Assembly (NCBI GenBank): GCA_030272155.1
Contig: CP126192.1
Coordinates: 4,994,501-5,058,500 of the forward strand
DNA from: Tetradesmus obliquus
Lineage: Eukaryota > Chlorophyta > Chlorophyceae > Sphaeropleales > Scenedesmaceae
Reading direction: 5' to 3'
DNA length: 64,000 nucleotides
In this document: piece by piece, positions 22,782 through 35,262 of the stretch
How positions within the stretch are numbered: position 1 is the first letter of the stretch
How the letters are laid out: the number at the start of each line of letters is the position of its first letter
The notes under the pieces: generated by a model
The model's database searches: none
Told to the model about the DNA's origin: nothing
The model's input: the letters and a program-made list of their open reading frames with translations, nothing else
Program-made: the position numbers and the translations under genes

Positions 22782-24735
22782 ATGGACCTGTATCATTACT
22801 ATAGCTGCCTAGCGGCCAAAGAAGTGCTGGTGCCATGTATGCCCCTAGGACAGAAGTTACAGCTGATGCCAGCAAAGGGCAGCACCGTGCGAGAGGTGGA
22901 GCAGTGGCGGCAGCACTTGGATGGCGCACAGGCGTCCTGCAAGCTGAACAGACCGTGAGCGCTGGCAGCACACATGCCATACACGCCTTGCCGTTAACAG
23001 AAGTGACCTTGTCACATCACTACTGGCTGGTACGCAAGATGTTGTCATTCTCAGCGACATTTATCACCCAACATGGCTGCTCAGCAAACCCTGGAATGTA
23101 CGCTCAGCCTGGTGTTATGTCTTTGACCAAGCCAGCACACTGCACTAGCATCCAGCCCCTGCTGACGCTGCAAGGTAGTGTCCTGCACCAATACTCTACT
23201 GTACTGGCAACCATGCAAGGTAGTATCCTGCACCAATACTCTACTGTACTGGCAACCATGCAAGGTAGTGTCCTGCACCAATACTCTACTGTACTGGCAA
23301 CCATGCATTTGCTGCTGTAGATTGTCGCCTGGTGGTCAGCCCAGCCCTCGCGTGCACAGCAGGTGCATGTCAGCGGAGCCAGCTGCACAGCCCTCCTGTG
23401 GCATATGCTGCGGTGAGTAACTGCAACAGAACAGCAGCACACCTGATGTCAGCGAGTCAATAGACGTATTACAGCTGCTTTCAGCAGTCCTTGCATGCCA
23501 GCTGTGCAGGACTATACACCACACTCAGCAACTGCGCACAGGGAGCAGACACGCAGTGCAGCTGTACGCGGCTACAGTAACGTGCTTGTCAGCGCAGCCA
23601 GTTGTATACAAGTCAGCTTCAAGCAGGCGCCCCTCACAAATGCCCCTCACCCATGCACCTGCATCCGCCTGCACAGGTGTGCGGCCCTGCTCCCCCTCGC
23701 ACGTACACCGCATGCTGCGGGGCAGGGACAGCCCTGTGCGCAGCGCCATGCAGGACTGCTGGATGGATGCTGCCAGGTGAGGCTCAGCTGCTGGGCCAGC
23801 TCATAGCCAGCCAGCCCGCCAGCCAGCCAGCCTGCTAGCCAGCTTCAGCAGCAGTGCCATGTGCAGCACAAAGGGGTGTTTAAACCAGCAGTTGGGCTGC
23901 CCAGCTGGACTTTCTGCTGGGTGTCACCCAGGGGTGCACGGCACGTGCCCAGCAGCTATCGCTACACCAGCGTGGACAAGCCCCACATGAAAGAAGGTGT
24001 CAGGCAGCAGCTTCAGGCTGGGCGCTAGTGGCTGGCCTGTTGAGGCTGGACAATGACAGCTCACAACATGCTGCAGGCGTTGTCAACAGCTTGCTAGGCA
24101 GGTGCACTGCAGGCAGGGATGACAGCTGCTGGCACCACCATGTCTGCCCCGCTGCCCTGTTGCAGGCAAGTCGAGCAGGATGCAGCTGAAGCAGCAGTGC
24201 GGCCCAAGGCAGCCAGCCCAAGCCGCTTGGATCAGGATACGCTGCTGGCAACATTAGAGGTGAGGGAGCAGCAGTGATGCAGCCACGTGGGCGCTGGGCA
24301 TGCGGTGCCACACAGACTTGACCTCTGGCCTCTGGGCATTTGCTTATGTCTGTAAGTAGAGAGGGACTGGCAGGATGTGAATCTCCAGCGTGCTAGAAAA
24401 AAGGAACACAGTATGCACAGAGTTGCCTGTTGCGCACCGCAGCTGAGCGCCTTGGAGAAGTCGTCTGAGCAGTCCGCTGCCAATGCTGCCCCTGCGCGCA
24501 GGCGCTTGACCAAGCAGCAGAGCGGTTGCGCACCAAGCTGGCGCATGCAGCACCCTCACATGGGGCCACAGCAACCGCAACAGCAGATCCAACACATGTG
24601 TCACAGCGGGCAGCTGCCTCGCGCGTACGCAGCAGCAGCACTGGCAGCCGCATGCACAGAAGCAGTCAGCAGCTGCAGCATCCTCGTGCATCTGCACGCA
24701 CCCCCAGCCCAGGCCGGCGCCACTGGATACCTTGA
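22782..24735 (+). CDS. unrecognised protein with disordered basic C-terminus
   Basis: Five exons join in phase: 22782-22954, 23321-23412, 23677-23776, 24166-24259 and 24502-24735, giving about 230 residues. Phase agreement across four junctions is the main support; I do not recognise the family. The product begins MDLYHYYSCLAAKEVLVPC, has a phrase HVHRMLRGRDSPVRSAMQD in exon 3, a probable short coiled coil (DTLLATLEALDQAAERLRTKL) across exons 4-5, and a Ser/Arg/Pro-rich tail ending RTPSPGRRHWIP. An alternative acceptor before exon 5 (near 24442) would add in-frame codons. Intron 1 contains a 45-bp tandem repeat. Function unknown; the tail could be a phosphorylated or nucleic-acid-binding segment. 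Confidence 0.5.
23171..23305. repeat. 45-bp minisatellite, three copies
   Basis: The unit starting CAAGGTAGTGTCCTGCACCA occurs three times back to back (23171, 23216, 23261) with a single visible change. It lies in intron 1 of the hypothetical gene. The length is divisible by three, so frames stay open through it on both strands, producing misleading ORFs. Confidence 0.95.
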
Positions 24736-25121
24736 GAAGGTGTACAAGCATGGGGTTGGATCTGGGCTGAAGATGATGTATTTAGGTAGCACTGTTATTT
24801 GATACGAAACTTTAGATGTATCAGATTCGCAGCCCATGTGGGCCAGGATGGGTCAACTGCCAGGGTTTATGTGTCTGGCAAGGTGCTTTCTTACCTTGCC
24901 AAAAACTGGTTAAGCCCGGGAGCAGTCACGAGAATACAACGGTTGGTCAATCAGTATATGCATCACATGAACGTGTTGTTTTGCAATCTGTAGGTGGAGT
25001 GTCGTTGGGGAGTCCATCAACCAGAAATCAGCTCTGTGGTACCAGACCAGTACAGCCACTGGATCAAGCGACTCTGGCAGTTTCTCGAGTTTTCATAGAA
25101 CTATTTCGCAAACCTTGCACA

Positions 25122-26949
25122 ATGTTCGTGCTCCTGTCTCACAAGAGGGTAGTGATCAGCACCAGGAAAACTTACTCGTGCAGCAGCACGGTAGCGACCA
25201 AGCCAAGCACTCGTGCCAGCCGCACACTGGCACCAAAGTTTAAATGCTCTTCTGAAGACGCCGGGCTAACCGATCGGAGGCAGCTGCTGGTTGGCATTGG
25301 TGCCTCACTGCTGCTGCAGCAGGCAGCGTCACCAGGTGACCATGCACTACTATCAGTTAGTGTGATGGTGAGCTGAAGCACCCTGTAGCTTATGGTAAAT
25401 ATTTGTTCTCACGCACAGCAAGTCATCATCTCACGGAGATCAGCTGTTCGCAGCCTGCACACCAGCAACAGTCACAGTGCGCTGAGTCACCCCAGCAACT
25501 AGTCTGCGCAATCACATATCTTCTGCGTAAACTGCTGTCACACCAGGCACTGTCCAAGCTGCTGAAGGCATTCAGATCCTGGATGATAAGGAGGGCTTTG
25601 GGCAGCACGCGGTGCAGCAAGGCGACTTGGTGCTTGTGCACTACACAGGTAGCTACCTTGCCTATAGGCAAGCAGCTAACACCTGCTGTGTTGCAGCCAG
25701 CCCATTTACGTACATCGAGTACTACAGCAAATGGAAGTAACCTGGTCCTGCTGTGCTGCAGCCGCTGTCATTGGCTCTTAAGCAGCTGCTCAGCAGTGGG
25801 AGAGTACGGATTGACACAGGCTCATGCATGCTGCTGCAGGCGTAGTCGAGGAGACTGGTGAAGTGTTCGACTCCACACGGGGCGGCCTGGTGAGCAAGCA
25901 CAGCAGCATGATGCAAACAGTGGCATGCCAAGCCGTGCACTGCATGGTTGCGGCAATACCTGCTGGCACCACTGCCTGTCTATGTCTGCAGTGCTGTTGA
26001 TGAAAAACACATAATGCTTGGGCGGCCGTGTTGATCATGGCTGAACCATTGAACAGCAGCAAAGCAATGCACACCGCACCAGCCTGGCGCCTGGTCAGCT
26101 CATGGCTCATGCTGGCTGTCCCATTGCTGCCTCATGCCTCTTGCACTTGCACCGCTGCCTCTCCCCTTCCCCCGCCAGAAATACCGCGATGGCGGCCGCG
26201 GCGTGTTCCGGCCCCTGGCCTTCCGCCTGTCAGGCTTCCCGCAGCCTGGCGTGTGTGAGGGCCTGCAGCAGGCGCTGCTTGGCATGAAGATTGGCGGGCA
26301 GCGCAGCGTGCTGATACCTCCGCAGCTGGGATTTGGCAGCGCTGCGGTGCTGGCTCCGTATGCAGGCGTGCCTGCTAACAGCATGCTGCGATATGACGTT
26401 GAGCTGGTGCGGGTGTCTGCAAAGGGCCCAGACGCAATGATGAAGGTGAGAACGCAAACCGACGCCGCCGGCGTTGGATTGCAATTGGCAGTTGCATGTT
26501 TTGTTTGCGCTTGTTGAGCCATGAACCGCAGTTTCAAGTGTAATCGCATCAAGGCAGGTGCCAGTCCTCGACAGCTAGGCAGCAGCACAGGGCAGTCGAG
26601 CTGGTGCGGCTTGCTGATAGCCTGACGCATGTGCCGCATGCAGATGTTGCAGCAGCGCTGCGCAGCAGATAAACATCACCCTGTGGTGGTAGTGCATGTG
26701 CATTTACTCTATAATATTTCCTATTACATGGCAGCGTCAGCTACCAGCAAAATTGCCTGCAATAGCGGTTGCTGTCATTGGCATTGTGGCACCAACTTTC
26801 CTCCTGTAATGTTCAACCAGCAACTTGACCGCTGTTTGCTCTGCTGAACCTCCTGCATGTGTGTGCAGGGCATCAGTCAGTGCAGTGCAGGCGGAGCGAG
26901 CGCTTCTGCTGAGAACTGTGCAGCTGTGGAGCCTGCAGAGTTTTTCTGA
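25122..26949 (+). CDS. thylakoid-lumen FKBP-type peptidyl-prolyl isomerase
   Basis: Five exons join in phase: 25122-25335, 25547-25648, 25840-25889, 26179-26445 and 26869-26949, giving 237 residues. A Ser/Thr/Arg-rich plastid transit region (1-48) is followed by a twin-arginine lumen signal: DRRQLLVGIGASLLLQQAAS, with Arg52-Arg53 and a hydrophobic core. The FKBP domain starts near residue 75: GDLVLVHYTG, then VFDSTRGG, FRPLAFRLS, the loop VCEGLQQALLGMKIGGQRSVLIPP and the last strand MLRYDVELVRV. The Phe-Asp pair of the active site is kept; the usual floor Trp of FKBP12 is Leu in EGLQQALLGM, as in many plant lumen FKBPs. Proteins of this group assist folding or assembly of photosynthetic complexes. 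The short Cys-containing tail (exon 5) is less certain. Confidence 0.9.
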
Positions 26950-27717
26950 GCCCTGCCAGGGCTGGCGCCAGGCTGGCGGGTGGGGCTGTGTTGAGTCAGT
27001 GCAGGCTGCCTTGTGGTGGCATGACGTGTGGCCCGCCTGGCAAGTGCTTGCCCAGATGATGCCTGCTGGTGCATGACCATGTCACCCAACCCTGGTCGGT
27101 AACGTTATGATGATCAGTATCATGGCCCAGCCCTGGTCGGTAACATCATGATGATCGGTATCATGGCCCAGCCCTGCCTGGCATGCCACCACAAGCTCCC
27201 TCAAAGAGCTGCGCCTGGCCTGACCTGCGTGTGCCCATGCAGCTTGACACTTGAGATGAAGACTTATGAAGCATTCGTATGTCAGCTTGTGGACAAGGCC
27301 ATGCGAGGGCTGCAGCTACAACAGAGTTCACTACTGCGGAGCATGCTGGCAGTCAGCACATTTAGTGATCACCCACGCTCTGACTTGGCTCGGCATAACT
27401 GCACGTACAATCGAAGTTGGGATTCATCAGGTTCAACAGCTGTGAAGCGTTCAAGATCTTTTTCTTGCATGCATCCAGTACGGCACTCAACGCGGTTTCG
27501 TGACCCCTACTGGTCCGGATCGTCCAAGCTACCACACTCAACGTACAGATGCGTGCTGTGATGATACTATATTTCTGTTTGTATCATGCGTTGTGTCACC
27601 CCACAAGTTGCTGCTGTATACCAGCTGGGAAAACACCACGGTGATACGACGGGGAAAGACGTGTGGAGAGCTTACCACAGCTGCAGCCAACCATTCAAGC
27701 GCATACATACTGTGTCG
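26950..27717. other. intergenic with short tandem repeat
   Basis: No gene seen. The stretch includes a 41-bp tandem repeat at 27087-27175 and should hold the FKBP 3' region and the promoter of the beta-helix gene. Confidence 0.5.
27087..27175. repeat. 41-bp tandem repeat, two copies plus a fragment
   Basis: The unit CCCTGGTCGGTAAC...ATGATGATC-GTATCATGGCC appears at 27087-27127 and 27128-27168, and its first bases again at 27169. Each unit also holds a small internal inverted repeat (ATGAT/ATCAT). Confidence 0.88.
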
Positions 27718-30700
27718 ATGATAAATTTGCATCTCCTCGCTCTGCACGTCTTGGTGACCGCTAGTGCCTGCGTGAGTGCGTCTGTCAGAGAGGCACTGTC
27801 ATGCACCCTGGTGATTCAGCCACGCCCGAATGGACGCACTGACGCGCAGGTCAACACCCTTCACGTCAAGTTGGCATGCAGGTAAGCGCAGGTGACTGTT
27901 CCAGCTGTGCTTGGTGTGACCCACAGCGGTACTTTCACCTGCGCTACTGTAGCAAGCACACCCTGCATGCAGCTTTGTAGGGTCGTGGCTGCAGCTGGGG
28001 CTTTTACAGGCAGCCTGTAACCTAAGTGTCGTATCGTGTGTATGCAGGCCGGACGATGGCAGCAAGCGCGTGGTACTGCACAGCGAGCTGCAGGATCGCC
28101 GTCATACTCTGCAGCTGCAAGGTGTCAGGCAGGCGCAGCACTCCCGCAGCTGCAGTGCTCTGTCAGGGCAGTGCCTGCTGTCCTTCTGTGACTCCAAAGG
28201 CCCCATACTGTTCGAACAGCTGCAAATCCAGGGTGTAAGGTGGCCTGCTGCAAGCGGCGCAGTAACTTGCGCAATCGGCTTTGGTGGTGCAAGCCGCGCT
28301 GAGATCAGCAAAGGCACATTCACAGACAATGAAATTGGCAGTTTGCTGAGAGTATTTGGCAACAGCAGTGTGACGATTTCTGGGACTCGCGTTGTGAATG
28401 GCACGGGAGGTATCACTGCTGGTGAGTTTCAGCCGCTGGTTGACCTGGGCATGTTATGCTCCCAGGCACCAGGCTCTGGCAGCAGAAATTTCTCTGAGCC
28501 TATGCCGGCTGTTGTTGATGCTGAGCAGGTGACAGTAAGATCTCACTTGCATGTTTTCATGTTGCACCATGCACTGAGCAACTTTTGGTGGCAGATGATG
28601 CAGCATGGCATTGCTGATGCTGCTTGTTGCACGCTGAAGCAGCACAGCTTCTTGTGACACAAGTGCACCCCATGTCGGTACATGTGTGGCTGCACTGCGG
28701 CACAACGCAGCGCGGTGCAATGCATGCCAGTTGCAACTTTCAGTGTCTTCACCAGTGACAGAGTCAGCCAGGCATTTGAATGCGCTGCTAGCTGCAGCTG
28801 GTGGGTGTGCTGCTTGCACCAGCTGCAGCATCAAGCTTGATACCAGCTGGTGAGGGGCTTCTAGCTGATCTGCTGTGTGTTTTGTCTTTCTTGTGCACAG
28901 GCGACATGTCCATCTTGCTGCTTGTCAACAGCACAATCTCGTCTGTCAACAGCGACGCCAATGGCGCTGGCCTATCCGCGTCTGACAACGCCACAGTGAC
29001 ATTCGTCAACACGTCACTGCGCAACTGCAGCAGCCGACGCAGCGGCGGTGCCATATCTGCTGCAGATGCGGCTTTTATCAACATGACGCAGAACAGCAGC
29101 ATCACAGACTGCAGCGCTGATCAGGTGGGCAGTAAGGGGCAATCAGGTGTGGGCAGTGGGGGTGGTTTTGGGTTTGTTTGGCAGCTGAAAACCACAACAG
29201 CGTTTATTGTGCTGCGTGTACATGCGTCATATGTGCCGATGTAACATGCAGCACATGCGACATCGTATGGGAGCAATCACACTGTCATGTTGACCTGCAG
29301 CTTCCCATGACACCGCTGCAAGCTGCCTGGTGGTCTGGCCGGCGGCAGCTGATGTGACATGTTTGCCTGTTTGCCTGCTTGTAGGGCGGGGGAGGCTTCA
29401 GCCTCACAGATAGTGCAGTCATGCTGGCAAATGACGCCTCTTTCATCAACAACACAGCAGGCGGACCTGCATCACAGGACAATGCGGGGCGCGGCGGAGC
29501 AGCCATGCTCAGCATTGCGGCCAGCCTTACTGCTGCGAATTGCCTTTGGGAGGGCAATCAGGCTCGCAAAGATGGAGGCGCAATGGCTGCTGAGGTACAG
29601 GCAACAGCGGTCAGGATCGTCAACTGCACATTTCGGGGCAATACAGCAGGACCAACCGAAGTGGGTGGTGCCATCTGAGTGGACAGGGTGACCCAACTGG
29701 AGGTCACAAACAGCACGTTTGTCAGCAACAGAGCAGGAGAGATTGCTGGTGCCATTGCCGCCACAGCCAATTCCAACGCCACCTTGTTGAATGTTGACAT
29801 GTACAACAACACTTCAGGCTCGCAGGGGGGTGCCCTAGGGGTCTGGAATTCTGCGCGCATGGTAGTGCATGACTCCCGCATCTGGGGCAACACCGCACAC
29901 TGCTGGGGCGGTGGCGCTGCAGTCGTGTTTGAAACAGGCACGCTCAACATCTCCAGCAGTGATGTGTGGAACAACACCGGCAGGCAGCAGGGAGGGGCAG
30001 TCAGTGCCAAAGACCAGGCACAGGTGTACATCACTGCCTGCAACCTCTCAGGCAATGCTGCCAGCAGGCGCGGGGGTGCTGTTCGTATTGCTGACAGTGC
30101 CACTGTGGTGCTGCGTGACAGCATCATATCAGGAAACCAGGTGGGCCGGCTGGAGCGGTGTCCAAAAGATAGCAGCCCACCCAGCAGCAGCAGCACCAGT
30201 TGTGGTGGTGCCGTATTCATCGGCGACACACCCAGCGGGCGTTCGGAGCTCGCCAGCAAGGTCGAGTTGATCAATACAACTGTTGCAGGCAACAGCGCAG
30301 GCCGTGGCGGCGGCTTGTGCGCGGAGCCATCTGCTGCCGCTTCGAGCTCAATGCCAGGCCAGACCACTGTCAGAGCACTAGCAGGGGACAACACCACCTT
30401 CATAGATAACAGTGGCAGCCCTGGGTCCGATGTGTATGCACTGGCTGCAGCGATGCTGTTGATGTCTCCTGTCGGCAGCAACCTCAACATCAGCGGCAGC
30501 AGCGTCTTCTGGAACATCAGCTGTGGCATGGGCAGTTATTTGGACCCGACGCGCGGCACCTGCACCAAGTGCGCAGCACCATCCTACATTCTGGAAGAGG
30601 GGGAAATGCGGAGCACAACACAATGCCAGCGATGCCCAGAGGCTGCAGAGTGCTTTGGGGGTGCTGTGCTGGTTGCCAAGCCCAAGTTCTACCACACACA

Positions 30701-33223
30701 TGGCGTGAACGAGGCCAGAGGAACGGTGCCAACGTGCCGCTTGGACATACTGACAAGGTGAGCTCTACTAGTAGTATGCCGTTCAAGAAGTCTGAAAAGC
30801 AACAACAGCAGCTAGCGGTCAGCCTGGTACTTGTGTCTGTCCCGAGCAATGGATGGAAAGGAGGATGCACATCATGCAAAAACCGGCGCACACTGCACAT
30901 TTGAGATGGTTTGGCGTGAGCTGGTGTTTTGGCAGCACATCATTTGCACAGCAGCGCCGGCAATTGAAGACGTGGAGTTGGCCCCAAAACAAAATAATCG
31001 CTGGAGATCACATGTTCTGCCAGCTGCTAGCTTGCAACCCCATGGCTGCAGATCCTCATATGATGTGTGCGCTTGCAGGGCTGTCTTGGCGCATGAAGCA
31101 TGCTTGATGAAAGTCTCAATGGCGTTGGTTCGTCATATGGTAGTTGAGCATGGCACCATGCAATAAGCTACTCGTGTCATGCTGCTCTTTCTTCGCGGCT
31201 CTCTGCTGTTTGCACCATCTCCTGCCAGGTGCCCCAACCCAGACGCGTGCTCACACAATGCAGAGGACTTGACAGCAATCCACCCGTATAACAACAAGAC
31301 TACAGCTAGTGCTGCCGGTGACCTCACCTGGGCCGCCTACGAAGCGAAGCTTTGCAAGCCGGGTTACACAGGCGTCGCATGCAGCATGTGCGACAAGTCG
31401 TGCGGGCAGACAGACAACTTTTCTTGTGAGAAGTGTGTTAATGACGGCACCAAGCGTGCCTCAATTATGGGGGTCTGGGCCGCATACTTTCTGGTGTTCC
31501 TTGGGCACCTGATGGTCACTGTAGTAGGCCACTTCAAGCAGAACCCTCCGCCCCCTAGTAAAAACGACAGGGGTTGCTGGCCAACAGACGACTCAAGTAG
31601 TGCCGGGCAAGATGCAGCCTGCAACCTGCCTGACGACAGGTTTGAGCAGAGGGCTGCGCACAGAAGTCTGCCAGACACGACAGAGGTTGCAAAAGCCCTA
31701 ATCATGCACATCCAGTACCTTGGGGGTGTGATAGCAAAGCTGCCTGTCAGCTGGCCTGAGCCCCTCCTTACAGTTTCAACCAGGGTGTCCCTCTTCTTTG
31801 GGTGGATCACTGGCTCTGCTGCATCTGTAGACTGCTTGCTGTCACTGTTTGGGGTCGATGGTGCGCGCAGGGCAGGCTGGAAGGGTGTGATCAAATTGCT
31901 TGCGCCTTTCGCCACTTTCTTGGCCATGCTTATTATCATCTTTGTGTGGTGGGTGGTGCGGCGGCTTGTGTACGCAGCTGCGGCGAAGAGCGCAAGCAAA
32001 GAGATGTACGGCCTCTGGCGCAAGCGTGCAGCAATGGTCTGGTGCTGCCTCAGCACTGCCAGCTTTGCAGATGCTGACCAGGGTGACCGCCGCTTCCAGT
32101 TCTACAGATGGCTGCGAAGCAAGGCCAGCACGCATGTTCCGCTGGGCGAATACATGTGCCAGCGCATCTTGCCAATAGCACTCATCACGGCGTTTTTCTG
32201 GTACCCTTCCATTGCGCGCATTGTGTTGGGCATGCGAGCTTGCATGACGGTGTGTGACACAAGGTACTGGTGATGGACATGCGGTTGCTGTGCCCACGTG
32301 ATGTCCCTGGAGCACCGCAAGCTGTGTGGTCCACAGCAGTGACCATCCCTGCTGCAATGATCACAGGGGGTTTGCCGCTGCTTGTGCTTGTTGTGCTGTA
32401 CGTTTGGAGGTCGCGCATGGAGGAGCCGCAGTTCCTCTGCTGGTTTGGGTTCTTGTACAGTGACTACAACTACAGCAGCAGCACATTGCAGCAGTCTACT
32501 GGTGAGCAGAAGCAGCCAAAGAGGACAGAGTCTTGTGTTGAAGACACTTCAGACACAGCAGACGCCCGGCAGCAGTCCCGTTCAGATCAGAACGATGCTG
32601 CATCCTTCCCATCCTCCCCAAAACGCACATGGTGTTCCCACGTGTTGCACATGATCACACGGGTTGTCAAGGTCGTGATGCAGATGATCAGAAGAATTGT
32701 CGACTGGCTGAGCGCCAACACACGTCCTGGGGTTGTCGCGGCATGGGATGTGGTCATTCACGCTACAACAGTGCTGCTGACTGTCAGCAGCGTGTATGGC
32801 GTGTATGGCATGCATGAGTACTATCAGGTGCTGCTGCTGAGTGCCATCTTTGCTGCATACCTGAGTGCTATGCTGTGGTGGCAGCCCTTCAAGGGTTTCA
32901 TGCAGCACGTTTAAGTCTTTGTGACCAGCGTGCTGCTGTGTACATGCATGTGCATACTGGCGCTGATACCTCCGGAGGGCCTCGATGCGAGGCAGAGGGA
33001 GATTATGGATGATGTCAGCCTGGTGTTTGCGTACCTTATTCTTGTTGGCAATGCACTGTGCGCTGGGGTGCTGCTGGTGCTGCTGGTGCTTGCAGTCAGT
33101 GGACGCTGCAGGGACCAGTTTGGCAGCATTATAGTTGCTTTGAAAGATATTTCAAGGAAATCCAACAACGGTGACGCTGAACGCACCGCAACGGCTTCAG
33201 CAGAATTGGCAAACTTATGTTAG
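27718..33223 (+). pseudogene. beta-helix repeat, multi-TM surface protein; apparently disrupted
   Basis: Exons 27718-27881, 28048-28409, 28901-29124, 29385-30757 and 31229 onward join in phase. The product has a signal peptide (MINLHLLALHVLVTASACVSA), then many beta-helix repeats of the polymorphic-outer-membrane type, with GGAV/GGAM steps and N-S/N-T-rich turns (for example NNTSGSQGGALGVWNSARMVV). A Cys-rich stretch (CxxC pairs, 30560-31440) and a C-terminal part with several membrane spans follow (AAYFLVFLGHLMVTVVGHF; PFATFLAMLIIIFVWWVV). Large proteins of this build are common in green algae; a sensory or surface role is inference. Three disruptions are visible: in-frame TGA at 29676-29678, a one-base frame change near 32267-32272 within a conserved RYW-(V)MDM phrase, and in-frame TAA at 32912-32914. 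Similarity continues across all three, so this is a recent pseudogene, a bad allele, or sequence error. Confidence 0.72.
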
Positions 33224-35262
33224 CTGCACCAGCACCTGGCATGTGTAGGCCCCTTGCTTGTCTAACAGTGTGCACATATGCATGCATGGAGGTATCATAT
33301 GATGCGTAAGAGTGAAGCGGGGGATCTGCTGATGTTTGTTCAACAAATGCGACTGCTTCGTGAGTTGGGAGGTTGCTGAGCAGTGAGTTGCTTGCAGTAT
33401 GGGACTAGAGCATGCTGCGCACTTGATACGCAGCCTGTGACGCCGCCAGGGCATGCATGCTGTGGATGGACATACATTTGCACACAACGTACTGATAGTA
33501 TGCATGCGTGTGAAGCATATGGTCAATGCATTGATGCATTGACCTGATGATGTGACCCATCCTTGCATTTTTGCAAGCATGGAGCCCCTGTCTGCTGCCC
33601 TGTGCACCGCATCTATTGGCAATGTTGAGTGTAGGCTAGGCTTACAGGTCCTGTTGGGTTCACTTTGCGAGCTTCTCTCACTTTGCTGCTTTTGTGCCAC
33701 ATGGAGTACGATACTTCACCATGCCGGGTGAGTAGTCAGCTGTGGGTGGGCATTTGTGCAAGGCCACTGATACCAGGAGGTGGAGAAGTAGTGCCAATTG
33801 CCGTGACATGGCGTCACCCAATTAGCTCAGTTGCAGCCAGGCGCCGTCATGCACGTCACATGTCACTTCATCTTATCTTATACGAGGGATCAAACTTGAG
33901 ACATGCCCATCGGATATAAGATGGATTAGTGCCTCAATGACCCAATCTCGATCACAAGCCGCCTGGCTCTGTGTTCACTCCTTTTTGGCTTTTCTGTGTT
34001 CTGGCCATCAAAGCATGGCCATCACAGGTAGCTGGCTGACACAGGCCAGGCCACTTTTATCAAAAGTGCCTTCCTCCCTGCTCTGTTTTGCACTTGGCTG
34101 TGACACTGTTAGCTGTCATACTCTGCGAGTTGTGCGGTGCAGTTGGAGTACCTCAGAAAGTGCAGCTTTTGTCAGCATTGGTAGTTTGCTAAAGCAGCTG
34201 CAGCATTGGTGCTGCTATATTAATATCAGCCTTATCTGCTTTTAATCCTGTGTGGCCGCTGACATGCATCAACACCGAGCGTACCACGGAGCAACTGCTA
34301 GCAGTTGCTGTGTCAGCTGGTGTTGACTTGACTGGTGTTGCAGCAGGATGGCAGTTGCTGAGTGACAGTTTCTGCAACGTGAGCAGGTGAATAACAGCAT
34401 TGCTTAGGCTTGTCAGATTGCACGGGCTGTTAGTTGATTGTGTGGGCCTGGCTCTCTGTTTGGGTTTTAATTAGCCTGGTGTCTGCTATCCCTGGTTGAC
34501 CTTGTGGTCCGGTGTGTCTGGCTCATCTGGCGTGTCTGCTGTCTGTGATCCACCTGGTGTGTATGGCAAGTGGGCGTGTCTGCTGTCTCTGGTTTAATTT
34601 GGTGGGTATGGTACATCCAGTGTCTTTGCTGCTGCTGTGCCTGGCACTGTTGGTGTTCCCGCTTGCTATTGGATGCCAGTCAATAGTGCACCATGAAGCA
34701 GTCAAGAGCCGACTCAAGCTCAAGTAACATTGGGGATGGTGCCGGATTCAGTAACCTTCTGAATGACATGTGTCAAAGAGTGCCCAACCAGAAGTCACAG
34801 CCAATGCAAACTTATCGCAGTAAAGTCTGGTCTGTCCTAGCCAACCTGCTTCGTAACATGAAAACTGCTCCTTTAACCCGTTGCAACAGCACAGCTGCAC
34901 GCACAGGGGACCAGTAGGCAGGTAACAACAGTAAGCAGTACAAGCACAAAGAAAACAAGCACACAGCAGTGCTGCATAATGGTGGCAATGAGCCACCATC
35001 ACACACGTACTTCCTTAGCCCAAACAATGATGCACCCCTGCCACAGCTGGCCCGCGCTTGGCAAGGCCCCCTGCCTGATCGCCTGAAAACAGCCAGCACA
35101 TGTCCCTGGTTTCACCGTATGACAGCTGCACGTATGACCATGCCGCACCCATCAGCAGCAAGCCATGCATCCAGCAACAGCACACTGTATGTAGCGCAGC
35201 ACACTGCAGCAGCCCCTCTACCTGAGCTGTGCAGGCTAGCAAGCACGACCAGCACCAGACGT
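33224..35262. other. intergenic, 2 kb, mostly featureless
   Basis: The stretch lies between the beta-helix gene and the stop codon of the CFAP97-domain gene. A TG-rich, loosely repetitive part (about 34480-34640, recurring GTGTCTGCTGTCT) is not coding. An open stretch at about 34253-34388 ends in an AG|GTGAAT donor-like site and has exon-like codons, but no partner exon was found. Confidence 0.45.

Noticed and set aside
23171-23305. CRISPR-like direct repeats
   Set aside because: The copies are contiguous with no spacers, and the setting is an intron of a eukaryotic gene.
29676-29678. TGA as selenocysteine or a stop hidden by an intron
   Set aside because: Any intron removing it would be under 30 bases. 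Aligned repeats have a variable small residue there, not Cys, and two further disruptions follow, so recoding is unlikely.
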